A stretch of DNA of 64,000 nt. It comes from Klebsiella spallanzanii (lineage in GTDB: Bacteria > Pseudomonadota > Gammaproteobacteria > Enterobacterales > Enterobacteriaceae). This document shows, piece after piece, positions 19,391-28,042 of the stretch (positions within the stretch are counted from its first letter, which is position 1; the number at the start of each line of letters is the position of its first letter). Location of the stretch: assembly GCF_902158555.1 (NCBI RefSeq), contig NZ_CABGGS010000043.1, forward strand, positions 310,001-374,000, given 5' to 3'. The translations under genes and the position numbers were made by a program. The notes beneath the pieces were generated by a model. The model saw only the letters and a program-made list of their open reading frames with translations. It did not search any database and had not been told where the DNA came from.

Positions 19391-19416
19391 AGGGCCAGGT
19401 AAATGGCCCTGTTTTA
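19391..19416 (+). terminator. Intrinsic terminator of the cmt-ygg operon
   Basis: AGGGCCA-GGTAAA-TGGCCCT forms a seven-base-pair stem followed by GTTTTAT, 13 bases after yggC. Confidence 0.75.
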
Positions 19417-19774
19417 TGCAGGTGAAGTAAACGGTACGGTAGCGCCCGGAATGATGGTATCCGGCAGTTCCCAACGTTTTGCGCTGGTGAGATTGACAAG
19501 GCAAGAGGCCTGCTCGCATCGTCATTGCTATTCGTACTTCGTGTTGCAACTATTCCTTTTAAAATGTGACGCAAGTCAGATAAATGGCTTCTTCAACTGG
19601 ACAATCATTCCTTTTATTCCTTGTTTCGCTTATTCTAGCTGAAGCGTTTCAGTCGTCTAAATGTTCGACAATTAATCAATCAGTCGCAGTTTGCGACAGG
19701 TAAGGTTTCCCTTAGAGCGTGGCTGCATTACTCTGTCAGCCACTTCACATCAGGGACAGCCTTGCAGGAGACCT
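19417..19774 (+). promoter_or_regulatory. epd-pgk-fbaA promoter region
   Basis: A gene-free stretch of about 360 bases. It holds a CRP-like site TGTGACGCAAGTCAGA at 19565-19580 and a Cra (FruR) site at 19640-19653. Control of epd-pgk-fbaA by CRP and Cra is known in E. coli, so both fit. A short plus-strand frame here has no recognisable product. Confidence 0.55.
19640..19653 (-). promoter_or_regulatory. Cra (FruR) binding site before epd
   Basis: On the minus strand ACTGAAACGCTTCA fits the Cra consensus RSTGAAWCSNTHHW at every position. It lies about 120 bases upstream of epd. Cra would repress this glycolytic operon when fructose phosphates are low. Confidence 0.7.
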
Positions 19775-20794
19775 ATGACCATACGCATTGCGATTAATGG
19801 CTTCGGTCGCATCGGGCGTAACGTGGTTCGTGCTTTATATGAATCCGGACGTCGTGCGGAAATCACCGTGGTGGCAATCAATGAACTGGCGGATGCTGCT
19901 GGCATCGCGCATTTGTTGAAATATGACACCAGCCATGGGCGCTTTGCCTGGGATGTGCGCCAGGAGAGAGAGCAGCTGTTTGTGGGCGATGACGCGATTC
20001 GTCTGCTGCATGAATCTTCTATTGAGGCGTTGCCCTGGCGGGAGCTGGCGGTTGATGTGGTTCTTGACTGCACCGGCGTTTATGGTAGCCGCGAACATGG
20101 CGAGGCTCATCTTCAGGCTGGTGCGAAGAAAGTGCTCTTCTCACATCCTGGCGGCAACGATCTCGATGCGACGATCGTTTTTGGCGTAAACCATGATGAG
20201 TTACGCGCTGAGCATCGTATCGTCTCCAACGCTTCTTGCACGACCAACTGCATTATTCCGGTCATTAAACTGTTAGATGATGCCTACGGCATTGAGTCCG
20301 GTACGGTAACAACGATTCATTCTGCTATGCACGATCAGCAGGTTATCGATGCTTACCATCCGGATTTGCGCCGTACGCGAGCGGCCAGTCAGTCGATCAT
20401 CCCGGTTGATACTAAACTAGCTGCGGGGATCACGCGTATTTTCCCTCAGTTTAACGATCGCTTTGAAGCGATTGCAGTCCGCGTACCGACGATTAATGTG
20501 ACGGCGATCGACCTTAGCGTAACGGTAAAAAAACCAGTAAAAGCAAATGAAGTCAACCAGTTGCTGCAAAAAGCAGCACAGGGTGCATTTCATGGTATAG
20601 TTGACTATACGGAATTACCGTTAGTCTCGATAGATTTCAACCACGATCCGCATAGCGCCATCGTTGATGGTACACAAACGCGGGTAAGCGGTGCGCATTT
20701 GATCAAAACTCTGGTCTGGTGCGATAACGAATGGGGCTTTGCTAATCGGATGCTCGACACCACATTAGCAATGTCCGCGCAAGGTTTCAGGTAA
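19775..20794 (+). CDS. epd: D-erythrose-4-phosphate dehydrogenase
   Basis: NAD-dependent enzyme that makes 4-phosphoerythronate for pyridoxal phosphate synthesis; a relative of GAPDH. The 339-residue protein has the Rossmann motif [10 protein letters not shown] at its N-terminus and catalytic Cys155 in SNASCTTNC. The start at 19775 is preceded by CAGGAG; a longer frame from 19691 is ignored. First gene of the epd-pgk-fbaA cluster, 51 bases before pgk. Confidence 0.96.
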   Translation: MTIRIAINGFGRIGRNVVRALYESGRRAEITVVAINELADAAGIAHLLKYDTSHGRFAWDVRQEREQLFVGDDAIRLLHESSIEALPWRELAVDVVLDCTGVYGSREHGEAHLQAGAKKVLFSHPGGNDLDATIVFGVNHDELRAEHRIVSNASCTTNCIIPVIKLLDDAYGIESGTVTTIHSAMHDQQVIDAYHPDLRRTRAASQSIIPVDTKLAAGITRIFPQFNDRFEAIAVRVPTINVTAIDLSVTVKKPVKANEVNQLLQKAAQGAFHGIVDYTELPLVSIDFNHDPHSAIVDGTQTRVSGAHLIKTLVWCDNEWGFANRMLDTTLAMSAQGFR

Positions 20795-20845
20795 GGCGCT
20801 CAGGCGCTTGCAAAACTTTATCAAGAATCAACGAGAGGATTCACC

Positions 20846-22009
20846 ATGTCTGTAATTAAGATGACCGATCTGGATCTGGCTGGTAAACGCGTTTTTATCC
20901 GTGCGGATCTGAACGTACCAGTTAAAGAAGGGAAAGTAACCAGCGACGCGCGTATTCGTGCTTCTCTGCCGACCATCGAACTGGCTCTGAAACAGGGTGC
21001 TAAAGTGATGGTAACTTCCCACCTGGGTCGTCCTACCGAAGGCGAGTACAACGAAGAATTCTCTCTGCTGCCGGTTGTTAACTACCTGAAAGACAAACTG
21101 TCTAACCCGGTACGTCTGGTTAAAGATTACCTGGACGGCGTTGAAGTGGCCGCTGGTGAACTGGTTGTTCTGGAAAACGTTCGCTTCAACAAAGGCGAAA
21201 AGAAAGACGACGAAGCACTGTCTAAAAAATACGCTGCGCTGTGCGACGTATTCGTTATGGACGCATTCGGTACCGCTCACCGTGCGCAGGCTTCTACTCA
21301 CGGTATCGGCAAATTCGCTGACGTCGCTTGCGCAGGTCCGCTGCTGGCCGCTGAGCTGGACGCGCTGGGTAAAGCGCTGAAAGAACCTGCTCGCCCGATG
21401 GTTGCTATCGTGGGTGGTTCTAAAGTTTCCACTAAACTGACCGTTCTGGATTCCCTGTCTAAAATCGCTGACCAGCTGATCGTTGGTGGCGGTATCGCCA
21501 ACACCTTCGTTGCCGCTCAAGGTCACAACGTCGGTAAATCCCTGTACGAAGCAGACCTGGTTGACGAAGCTAAACGCCTGCTGACTACCTGCGATATCCC
21601 GGTCCCAACCGACGTTCGCGTTGCAACCGAGTTCTCTGAAACCGCAGCCGCTACCCTGAAATCTGTTAACGACATTAAAGATGACGAGCAGATTCTGGAC
21701 CTGGGCGATGCCTCTGCAGAGCAGCTGGCTGAAATCCTGAAAAACGCCAAAACTATCCTGTGGAACGGCCCGGTTGGCGTGTTCGAATTCCCGAACTTCC
21801 GCAAAGGTACCGAAATCGTTGCTAACGCCATCGCAGACAGCGAAGCGTTCTCCATCGCAGGCGGCGGCGACACCCTGGCAGCAATTGACCTGTTCGGCAT
21901 TGCTGACAAAATCTCCTACATCTCCACTGGCGGCGGCGCATTCCTCGAATTCGTGGAAGGCAAAGTCCTGCCGGCAGTAGCAATGCTCGAAGAGCGCGCT
22001 AAGCAGTAA
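20846..22009 (+). CDS. pgk: Phosphoglycerate kinase
   Basis: Glycolytic enzyme transferring phosphate from 1,3-bisphosphoglycerate to ADP. The 387-residue product shows the family signature [13 protein letters not shown], the HLGRP motif, and nucleotide-binding GGGDTLAAI and GGGAFLEF at the C-terminus. Codon use is strongly biased, as in highly expressed genes. A hairpin after the stop may partly end transcripts or protect the mRNA before fbaA. Confidence 0.97.
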   Translation: MSVIKMTDLDLAGKRVFIRADLNVPVKEGKVTSDARIRASLPTIELALKQGAKVMVTSHLGRPTEGEYNEEFSLLPVVNYLKDKLSNPVRLVKDYLDGVEVAAGELVVLENVRFNKGEKKDDEALSKKYAALCDVFVMDAFGTAHRAQASTHGIGKFADVACAGPLLAAELDALGKALKEPARPMVAIVGGSKVSTKLTVLDSLSKIADQLIVGGGIANTFVAAQGHNVGKSLYEADLVDEAKRLLTTCDIPVPTDVRVATEFSETAAATLKSVNDIKDDEQILDLGDASAEQLAEILKNAKTILWNGPVGVFEFPNFRKGTEIVANAIADSEAFSIAGGGDTLAAIDLFGIADKISYISTGGGAFLEFVEGKVLPAVAMLEERAKQ

Positions 22010-22017
22010 TTCAGTTC

Positions 22018-22041
22018 AGGCGGGGAGACCCGCCTGTTTTT
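22018..22041 (+). terminator. Hairpin between pgk and fbaA
   Basis: AGGCGGG-GAGA-CCCGCCT followed by GTTTTT, nine bases after the pgk stop. It looks like a partial terminator, since fbaA follows on the same strand 66 bases later and is probably also read from upstream. Confidence 0.6.
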
Positions 22042-22106
22042 CAGCGCGCGTAAAAGCTCGCGAACCTTCTTCAACGGTCGAAGATACAGATACAGGACTA
22101 CGTAAC

Positions 22107-23186
22107 ATGTCTAAAATTTTTGATTTCGTAAAACCGGGCGTCATCACTGGCGACGACGTTCAGAAAGTGTTCCAGGTAGCTAAAGAAAACAACTTTGCTC
22201 TGCCAGCGGTAAACTGCGTCGGCACTGATTCCATCAACGCCGTTCTGGAAGCTGCTGCAAAAGTTCGTGCTCCGGTTATCGTTCAGTTCTCCAACGGCGG
22301 CGCTGCGTTCATCGCGGGCAAAGCGGTTAAAACTGACGTTCCTCAGGGCGCAGCAATCCTGGGCGCTATCTCTGGTGCGCACCACGTTCACCAGATGGCT
22401 GAGCACTACGGTGTTCCAGTTATCCTGCACACTGACCACTGCGCGAAGAAACTGCTGCCGTGGATCGATGGTCTGCTGGACGCGGGTGAAAAACACTTCG
22501 CAGCTACCGGCAAACCGCTGTTCTCTTCTCACATGATTGACCTGTCTGAAGAAACTCTGCACGAAAACATCGAGATCTGTTCTAAATATCTGGCTCGTAT
22601 GGCCAAAATGGATATGACGCTGGAAATCGAACTGGGTTGCACCGGCGGCGAAGAAGACGGTGTGGACAACAGCCACATGGACGCTTCTGCTCTGTACACC
22701 CAGCCGGAAGACGTTGATTACGCGTACACCGAGCTGAGCAAAATCAGCCCGCGTTTCACTATCGCTGCTTCCTTCGGTAACGTACACGGCGTTTACAAGC
22801 CGGGCAACGTGGTCCTGACCCCGACTATCCTGCGCGATTCTCAGGAATATGTTTCTAAGAAACACAACCTGCCGCACAACAGCCTGAACTTCGTCTTCCA
22901 CGGTGGTTCCGGTTCTTCCGCTCAGGAAATCAAAGACTCCGTAAGCTACGGCGTTATCAAAATGAACATCGATACCGACACCCAATGGGCAACCTGGGAC
23001 GGTATCCTGCAGTACTACAAAACTAACGAAGCTTACCTGCAGGGCCAGCTGGGCAACCCGAAAGGCGAAGACCAGCCGAACAAGAAATACTACGATCCGC
23101 GCGTATGGCTGCGTGCTGCACAGACTTCCATGGTGACACGTCTGGAGCAGGCATTCAAAGAGCTGAACGCTGTCGACGTTCTGTAA
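22107..23186 (+). CDS. fbaA: Class II fructose-bisphosphate aldolase
   Basis: Zinc-dependent aldolase that cleaves fructose 1,6-bisphosphate. The 359-residue protein has HTDHCAKK (Asp110, His111 counting Met), the class II signature, plus the later zinc histidines in GNVHGVYKPGNV and FHGGSGSS. Highly expressed codon pattern. Last gene of the epd-pgk-fbaA cluster, followed by a strong terminator. Confidence 0.97.
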   Translation: MSKIFDFVKPGVITGDDVQKVFQVAKENNFALPAVNCVGTDSINAVLEAAAKVRAPVIVQFSNGGAAFIAGKAVKTDVPQGAAILGAISGAHHVHQMAEHYGVPVILHTDHCAKKLLPWIDGLLDAGEKHFAATGKPLFSSHMIDLSEETLHENIEICSKYLARMAKMDMTLEIELGCTGGEEDGVDNSHMDASALYTQPEDVDYAYTELSKISPRFTIAASFGNVHGVYKPGNVVLTPTILRDSQEYVSKKHNLPHNSLNFVFHGGSGSSAQEIKDSVSYGVIKMNIDTDTQWATWDGILQYYKTNEAYLQGQLGNPKGEDQPNKKYYDPRVWLRAAQTSMVTRLEQAFKELNAVDVL

Positions 23187-23209
23187 GAAAATTCTGTTTC
23201 TTACCCTGA

Positions 23210-23237
23210 AGCCCGCAGAAATGCGGGCTTTTTTATT
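23210..23237 (+). terminator. Intrinsic terminator of fbaA
   Basis: AGCCCGCA-GAAA-TGCGGGCT followed by TTTTTATT, 23 bases after the fbaA stop. Confidence 0.9.
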
Positions 23238-23375
23238 ATCTGAACAACATGAAATGTTGCTAAATAAATGTGATCAACTTGGCAAAACGTACACTTTTTG
23301 TTTACCCTTAACCTGATTGACATTATCAGGTTTAGTTATTTTATTTCCCGTCCGGGTATCCATAAGGAATGTTGA

Positions 23376-24233
23376 ATGGAAGATTTGAACGTTGTCGATA
23401 GCATAAATAACGCCGGTTCATGGCTGGTGCGCAATCAGGAATTATTACTGAGCTATGCCGTCAACATCGTCGCGGCTATCGCGATTATTATTGTCGGTCT
23501 GATTGTGGCGCGGATTGTTTCCAATACCGTGAACCGCCTGATGCGGGCGCGACATATTGATGCCACCGTTGCCGATTTCCTTTCTGCGCTGGTTCGTTAC
23601 GCCGTTATTGCCTTTACGCTCATTGCCGCTCTGGGCCGCGTGGGCGTGCAGACTGCCTCGGTGATCGCGGTTCTTGGTGCTGCCGGTTTAGCCGTCGGTC
23701 TGGCGCTACAGGGTTCGCTCTCTAACCTTGCCGCTGGCGTCCTGCTGGTCGTATTCCGTCCGTTCCGTGCGGGCGAATACGTTGACCTGGGCGGCATCGC
23801 GGGTACCGTGTTGAACGTGCAGATTTTCTCCACAACCCTGCGCAGCGCGGATGGTAAGATTGTGGTGGTTCCGAACGGTAAAATTATTGCCGGAAACATC
23901 ATCAACTTCTCCCGCGAGCCGGTCCGTCGCAACGAGTTTGTGATTGGCGTGGCCTACGATGCTGATATCGATAAGGTAAAACAGCTACTGACCAATATCA
24001 TTGAGTCGGACGAGCGCATCCTGAAAGATCGTGAAATGACCGTTCGCCTGAATGAACTGGGCGCTTCATCAGTGAACTATGTGGTGCGTGTCTGGAGTAA
24101 AAGCAGCGATCTGCAAAGCGTTTATTGGGATGTTCTGGAACGTATTAAGCGCGATTTTGATGCCAACGGTATCAGCTTTCCGTATCCGCAGATGGATGTG
24201 AACCTTAAACAAGTAAAAGATCAGGCAGAGTAA
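23376..24233 (+). CDS. mscS: Small-conductance mechanosensitive channel MscS
   Basis: Inner-membrane tension-gated channel that releases solutes in hypo-osmotic shock. The 285-residue protein has three N-terminal membrane segments; the pore helix near residues 96-120 has the glycine/alanine packing pattern [21 protein letters not shown]. The cytoplasmic beta and alpha/beta domains follow ([36 protein letters not shown]). Single gene with its own terminator. Confidence 0.96.
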   Translation: MEDLNVVDSINNAGSWLVRNQELLLSYAVNIVAAIAIIIVGLIVARIVSNTVNRLMRARHIDATVADFLSALVRYAVIAFTLIAALGRVGVQTASVIAVLGAAGLAVGLALQGSLSNLAAGVLLVVFRPFRAGEYVDLGGIAGTVLNVQIFSTTLRSADGKIVVVPNGKIIAGNIINFSREPVRRNEFVIGVAYDADIDKVKQLLTNIIESDERILKDREMTVRLNELGASSVNYVVRVWSKSSDLQSVYWDVLERIKRDFDANGISFPYPQMDVNLKQVKDQAE

Positions 24234-24255
24234 TTCCCCGCCTGAGTTTGATAGG

Positions 24256-24288
24256 AAAAGGCTCGCCATAAACCGCGGGCCTTTTCAT
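24256..24288. terminator. Terminator between mscS and the convergent TRAP binding protein gene
   Basis: AAAAGGCTCGC and GCGGGCCTTTT form a stem with A and T runs on both outer sides, so it can serve mscS on the plus strand and the convergent gene on the minus strand. Confidence 0.7.
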
Positions 24289-25337
24289 TAGTGCATGACG
24301 CCATCCAGCCGGGAGGCGACAAGCGGCAGCACACGTCCTGTGTCAGCAATACCGCTCTTTTCTTGTTTCCCAACCCATTTCTTCTGTTCCTGAGAAAAAT
24401 GAGTGGCGCGTAGCCAGTTCTGGAGCTGGGCTGGCGTCAGTTTTTCGATCTGAGCGCCTTCTTTGCGCATGGTTTTAATCATGGTATCAAGACTGCTGTC
24501 GAGCAGGGGACCCAGTGCTTTTTGCGTTGTTGCGGCCGCTCGTCGGATGGCTGCACGGTCAGCGTCACTAAGTTGCTCCCAGCGCGTTTTATTGATGGTC
24601 AAGAGATAGACATGGCCCAGCCATAGCTGCGGCGAGTACTGAATGAATTTTGCGGTCTGATGTGCCCGGATATCATAACCGCTATCCAGATTAACCAGCA
24701 GACCGTCGAGCGCCCTGTCTTTTAGCGCCAGAGCGATTTGCTCATTCCATGGCATTTTCACGACTTTAGCACCCGCATTTTCCAGAAACGCCTGATGCCA
24801 GAAGCTGGCAGTTCGCCATGTGGTACCTTGCAAGGTGCTTAGATTCTGATATGGGGCGGTACTGAAAAAGGCGGCAGGATAGCCGAGAAAAAACTGCAAA
24901 TTAACCAGACTATTGCGCTCAAGCTCAGCATTGAACTCAGGGATTTCACTAAAAACACGATCGAAGAATTGAACCTGTTTCTCACCGCGATCGGGGCCAA
25001 GAGGAAAGCTTTTAAATAGCTGATGAAAGGGGAGCTGTTCGGGCGTATATTCCGGAACCACCACTGCCAGGTCAGCATCTATACCTTCCTGAACGGTACG
25101 TAGCGCATTGTAGCTGGTGGAACGCTCCCCGTTCCAGTGGGCCTCAATTCGCAAACGGCCTGCAGATTCTTTTTCAATTTCGCTGAAAAAAATATCTTTT
25201 ATGGCGCGGGTACGCATATTGCCGTAAGGCTCATGATCGGTATAGTGCAGAACGGTTTCCGCACTCACTGCTGCCACTGGCGCGGCAGCAAATACGGCGA
25301 TAGCTAATAAGCGTGTTAATAAAAGCGGTAATTTCAC
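24288..25337 (-). CDS. TRAP-type (DctP family) periplasmic solute-binding protein, orphan
   Basis: A 349-residue secreted protein; residues 1-26 are a signal peptide (AIAVFAAAPVAAVSAE). The body has the layout of DctP-type extracytoplasmic receptors: MRTRAIKDIFFSEIEKESAGRL near the N-terminus, a central TWRTASFWHQAFLENAGAKVV where the conserved arginine binds a carboxylate, then WNEQIALALKDRALDGLLVN. No DctQ or DctM membrane partner is next to it, so it may work with a distant permease or as a sensor. E. coli K-12 has no such gene between mscS and argO, so it is an insertion in the backbone. The ligand cannot be told from sequence. Confidence 0.82.
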   Translation of the reverse strand: MKLPLLLTRLLAIAVFAAAPVAAVSAETVLHYTDHEPYGNMRTRAIKDIFFSEIEKESAGRLRIEAHWNGERSTSYNALRTVQEGIDADLAVVVPEYTPEQLPFHQLFKSFPLGPDRGEKQVQFFDRVFSEIPEFNAELERNSLVNLQFFLGYPAAFFSTAPYQNLSTLQGTTWRTASFWHQAFLENAGAKVVKMPWNEQIALALKDRALDGLLVNLDSGYDIRAHQTAKFIQYSPQLWLGHVYLLTINKTRWEQLSDADRAAIRRAAATTQKALGPLLDSSLDTMIKTMRKEGAQIEKLTPAQLQNWLRATHFSQEQKKWVGKQEKSGIADTGRVLPLVASRLDGVMH

Positions 25338-25531
25338 AGTCCATCCTTAAGATGCGGGTCGGTTCCATAGGGCTACTATAGCGGGATAACGGAGCCTCGA
25401 ATGCTGGACGGAAGTCTGAAAATTAGCCTCTTATTAGTTGTTCTAATTAATGATTAATATTATCAATTTCCTCTAATAATATTATCGCGCTATAGTCAGC
25501 CGCATTAGCGACTTCGATGGAAAAATCCCAT

Positions 25532-26167
25532 ATGTTATCTTATTACTTTCAAGGGCTTGCCCTGGGAGCGGCGATGATTTTGCCGCTTGGCCCGCAAAAT
25601 GCGTTTGTGATGAATCAGGGTATTCGTCGCCAGTATCATCTGATGATTGCCCTGCTGTGCGCTATCAGTGACCTGGTACTTATCTGCGCCGGAATTTTTG
25701 GCGGTAGTGCGCTATTAATGCAGTCGCCATGGCTGCTGGCGCTGGTGACCTGGGGCGGCGTTGCTTTTTTATTGTGGTACGGCTTTGGGGCTCTGAAAAC
25801 GGCCTTTAGCAGCAATCTGGAGCTGGCCAGCGCGGAAGTCATGAAGCAAGGGCGTTGGAAAATCATCGTCACCATGCTGGCGGTGACCTGGCTGAATCCA
25901 CACGTTTATCTTGATACTTTCGTGGTGCTTGGCAGTCTGGGGGGGCAGTTGGCAATGGAGCCGAAGCGCTGGTTTGCGCTAGGTACTATTAGCGCTTCAT
26001 TCTTATGGTTCTTCGGCCTGGCTCTGCTGGCCGCATGGCTGGCCCCGCGCCTGCGCACGGCAAAGGCGCAGCGAATGATCAACGTTCTGGTTGGCCTGGT
26101 GATGTGGGTGATTGCTCTGCAGCTGGCGAAAGATGGGTTCGCGCACGTGCAGGCGCTGCTTAACTAA
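25532..26167 (+). CDS. argO: L-arginine exporter ArgO
   Basis: LysE-superfamily exporter that moves arginine (and the analogue canavanine) out of the cell. The 211-residue protein has the signature [18 protein letters not shown] and [10 protein letters not shown], with several hydrophobic helices. The start at 25532 gives the E. coli-like [12 protein letters not shown]; an upstream ATG adding five residues is also possible. The AT-rich DNA before it fits control by ArgP, encoded at 33645-34538 in this window. Confidence 0.95.
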   Translation: MLSYYFQGLALGAAMILPLGPQNAFVMNQGIRRQYHLMIALLCAISDLVLICAGIFGGSALLMQSPWLLALVTWGGVAFLLWYGFGALKTAFSSNLELASAEVMKQGRWKIIVTMLAVTWLNPHVYLDTFVVLGSLGGQLAMEPKRWFALGTISASFLWFFGLALLAAWLAPRLRTAKAQRMINVLVGLVMWVIALQLAKDGFAHVQALLN

Positions 26168-26257
26168 GTCTTGTCCGATGGACTTTCCGTGTGTACGCGC
26201 TAAGCTTGCTGGCATGCGTCCGTGTATGGACGACCAATGTAAGATGGAGAAACGACA

Positions 26258-27025
26258 GTGAAGTTAAAAGTCATAGCCCTGGCGGCGACACTCGGATTTA
26301 GCGCAATGGCAGCTCAGGCAAACGAATTGCCGAATGGTCCACATATTGTTACTTCAGGCACCGCCAGCGTCGCTGCGGTTCCTGATATCGCCACCCTGGC
26401 GATTGAAGTTAATGTTTCCGCAAAAGATGCGGCATCCGCCAAGAAACAGGCTGATGAGCGCGTGGCTCAGTATCTTTCCTTCCTGGAAAAGAGCGGGATT
26501 GGGAAAAAAGACATTAATTCAGCCAACCTGCGTACCCAGCCTGATTACGACTATCAGAATGGTAAAAGCATACTTAAGGGTTACCGTGCGGTGCGTAGCG
26601 TTGAAGTCACGCTGCGCCAGCTTGATAAGCTCAACGGTCTGCTCGATGGCGCATTAAAAGCTGGCCTGAATGAGATCCGCTCCGTATCGTTAGGCGTCGC
26701 ACAGCCGGATGCTTATAAGGATAAAGCGCGTAAAGCGGCGATTGATGATGCGATTCATCAGGCTCAGGAACTGGCTACCGGGTTCCACGGTAAACTGGGG
26801 CCGGTCTATAGCGTCCGTTATCATGTCTCCAACTACCAGCCAAGCCCGATGGTGCGGATGATGAAAGCCGATGCGGCGCCGGTTTCTGCTCAAGAAACCT
26901 ACGAACAGGCGACTATTCAGTTTGATGATCAGGTGGATGTGGTGTTTGAACTGCAGCCAACCCAGCCTGCGCCAGCACCCGCTGCGCCAGTGAAACCTGC
27001 TGAAGAACCTAAACCTGCTCAGTAA
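26258..27025 (+). CDS. yggE: YggE, periplasmic SIMPL-domain protein
   Basis: A 255-residue secreted protein with a signal peptide (cleavage expected AQA-NE at about residue 22) and a SIMPL/DUF541 domain. E. coli YggE is linked to protection from oxidative stress; its molecular action is unclear. The C-terminus is a proline- and alanine-rich tail, longer than in E. coli (246 residues). It is a single gene between argO and ygfI, with a clear terminator. Confidence 0.9.
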   Translation: MKLKVIALAATLGFSAMAAQANELPNGPHIVTSGTASVAAVPDIATLAIEVNVSAKDAASAKKQADERVAQYLSFLEKSGIGKKDINSANLRTQPDYDYQNGKSILKGYRAVRSVEVTLRQLDKLNGLLDGALKAGLNEIRSVSLGVAQPDAYKDKARKAAIDDAIHQAQELATGFHGKLGPVYSVRYHVSNYQPSPMVRMMKADAAPVSAQETYEQATIQFDDQVDVVFELQPTQPAPAPAAPVKPAEEPKPAQ

Positions 27026-27032
27026 TCCCATT

Positions 27033-27057
27033 GCCCGGCCTTTGCGCCGGGCTTTTT
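27033..27057 (+). terminator. Intrinsic terminator of yggE
   Basis: GCCCGGC-CTTTGC-GCCGGGC followed by TTTTTC, seven bases after the yggE stop. Confidence 0.85.
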
Positions 27058-27145
27058 CTGTGACTATCTGTAAAAATGAGAGCGCGGCAAAAGTCTTTTC
27101 CCCTGATGAAGTGAGGATATATCCCTGTCCCTTGACGAGGTAAAC

Positions 27146-28042
27146 ATGGATATCTTTATTTCGAAAAAAATGCGCAATTTCATCCTGTTGGCGCAAACCA
27201 ATAACATCGCCAGAGCGGCGGAAAAAATACATATGACGGCATCCCCCTTTGGCAAAAGCATTGCTGCGCTGGAGGATCAGATTGGCTATGCGCTGTTTAC
27301 CCGTAAAGATAACAGTATCAGCCTCAATAAAGCGGGACAGGAGCTGTATCAGAAGCTGTTTCCGATTTATCAGCGCTTATCGGCTATTGATAACGAAATT
27401 CACCACTCCGCGCACCGCTCGCGCAATATCGTCATCGGCATCGACAACACCTATCCGACGATTATTTTCGATCAGCTCATTAGCCTTGGCGATAAGTATG
27501 ATGGTGTGACCACCCAGGCGGTGGAGTTCAGCGAGAACGGGGTGATTGATAACCTGTTCGATCGTCAGCTCGATTTTATTATCTCGCCGCAGCATGTTTC
27601 AGCACGCGTGCAGGAGCTGGAAAATCTGACCATCAGCGAGCTGACGCCGCTGCGTCTGGGGTTTTTGGTGTCCCGTCGCTATGAAGATAAGCCAGCGCAG
27701 GAGCTTTTGCGGGAGCTGCCCTGGCTGCAAATGCGTTTCCAGCATCGGGCTAATTTTGAAGCGATGCTGGATGCTTATATGCGCCCCTGCGGGATCAACC
27801 CGACGATTATCTATCGTCCTTACAGCTTTATGGCTAAGATCAGCGCGGTGGAGCGGGGGCAGTTTTTGACCGTTATCCCTTACTTTGCCTGGCGTCTGGT
27901 GAATCCGGCGAAGCTGAAGTACTTCGATGCGCCCGGTAGCCCGATGTATATGCAGGAATATCTCTATTCGTTGAAAAACCACCGTTACACCGCCACGATG
28001 CTTCAGCACATTACTGAAGATCGCGACGGTGCGGAGAACTAG
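27146..28042 (+). CDS. ygfI: LysR-family transcriptional regulator YgfI
   Basis: A 298-residue LysR-type regulator with an N-terminal winged helix (FILLAQTNNIARAAEKIHMTASPFGKSIAALE, about residues 12-43) and a ligand-binding domain of the periplasmic-binding fold. It matches E. coli YgfI in length and position next to the scp operon; its inducer is unknown. It converges on scpC with a four-base overlap of the coding ends, so antisense effects between the two are possible. The first of the paired stops is TAG at 28040. Confidence 0.88.
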   Translation: MDIFISKKMRNFILLAQTNNIARAAEKIHMTASPFGKSIAALEDQIGYALFTRKDNSISLNKAGQELYQKLFPIYQRLSAIDNEIHHSAHRSRNIVIGIDNTYPTIIFDQLISLGDKYDGVTTQAVEFSENGVIDNLFDRQLDFIISPQHVSARVQELENLTISELTPLRLGFLVSRRYEDKPAQELLRELPWLQMRFQHRANFEAMLDAYMRPCGINPTIIYRPYSFMAKISAVERGQFLTVIPYFAWRLVNPAKLKYFDAPGSPMYMQEYLYSLKNHRYTATMLQHITEDRDGAEN

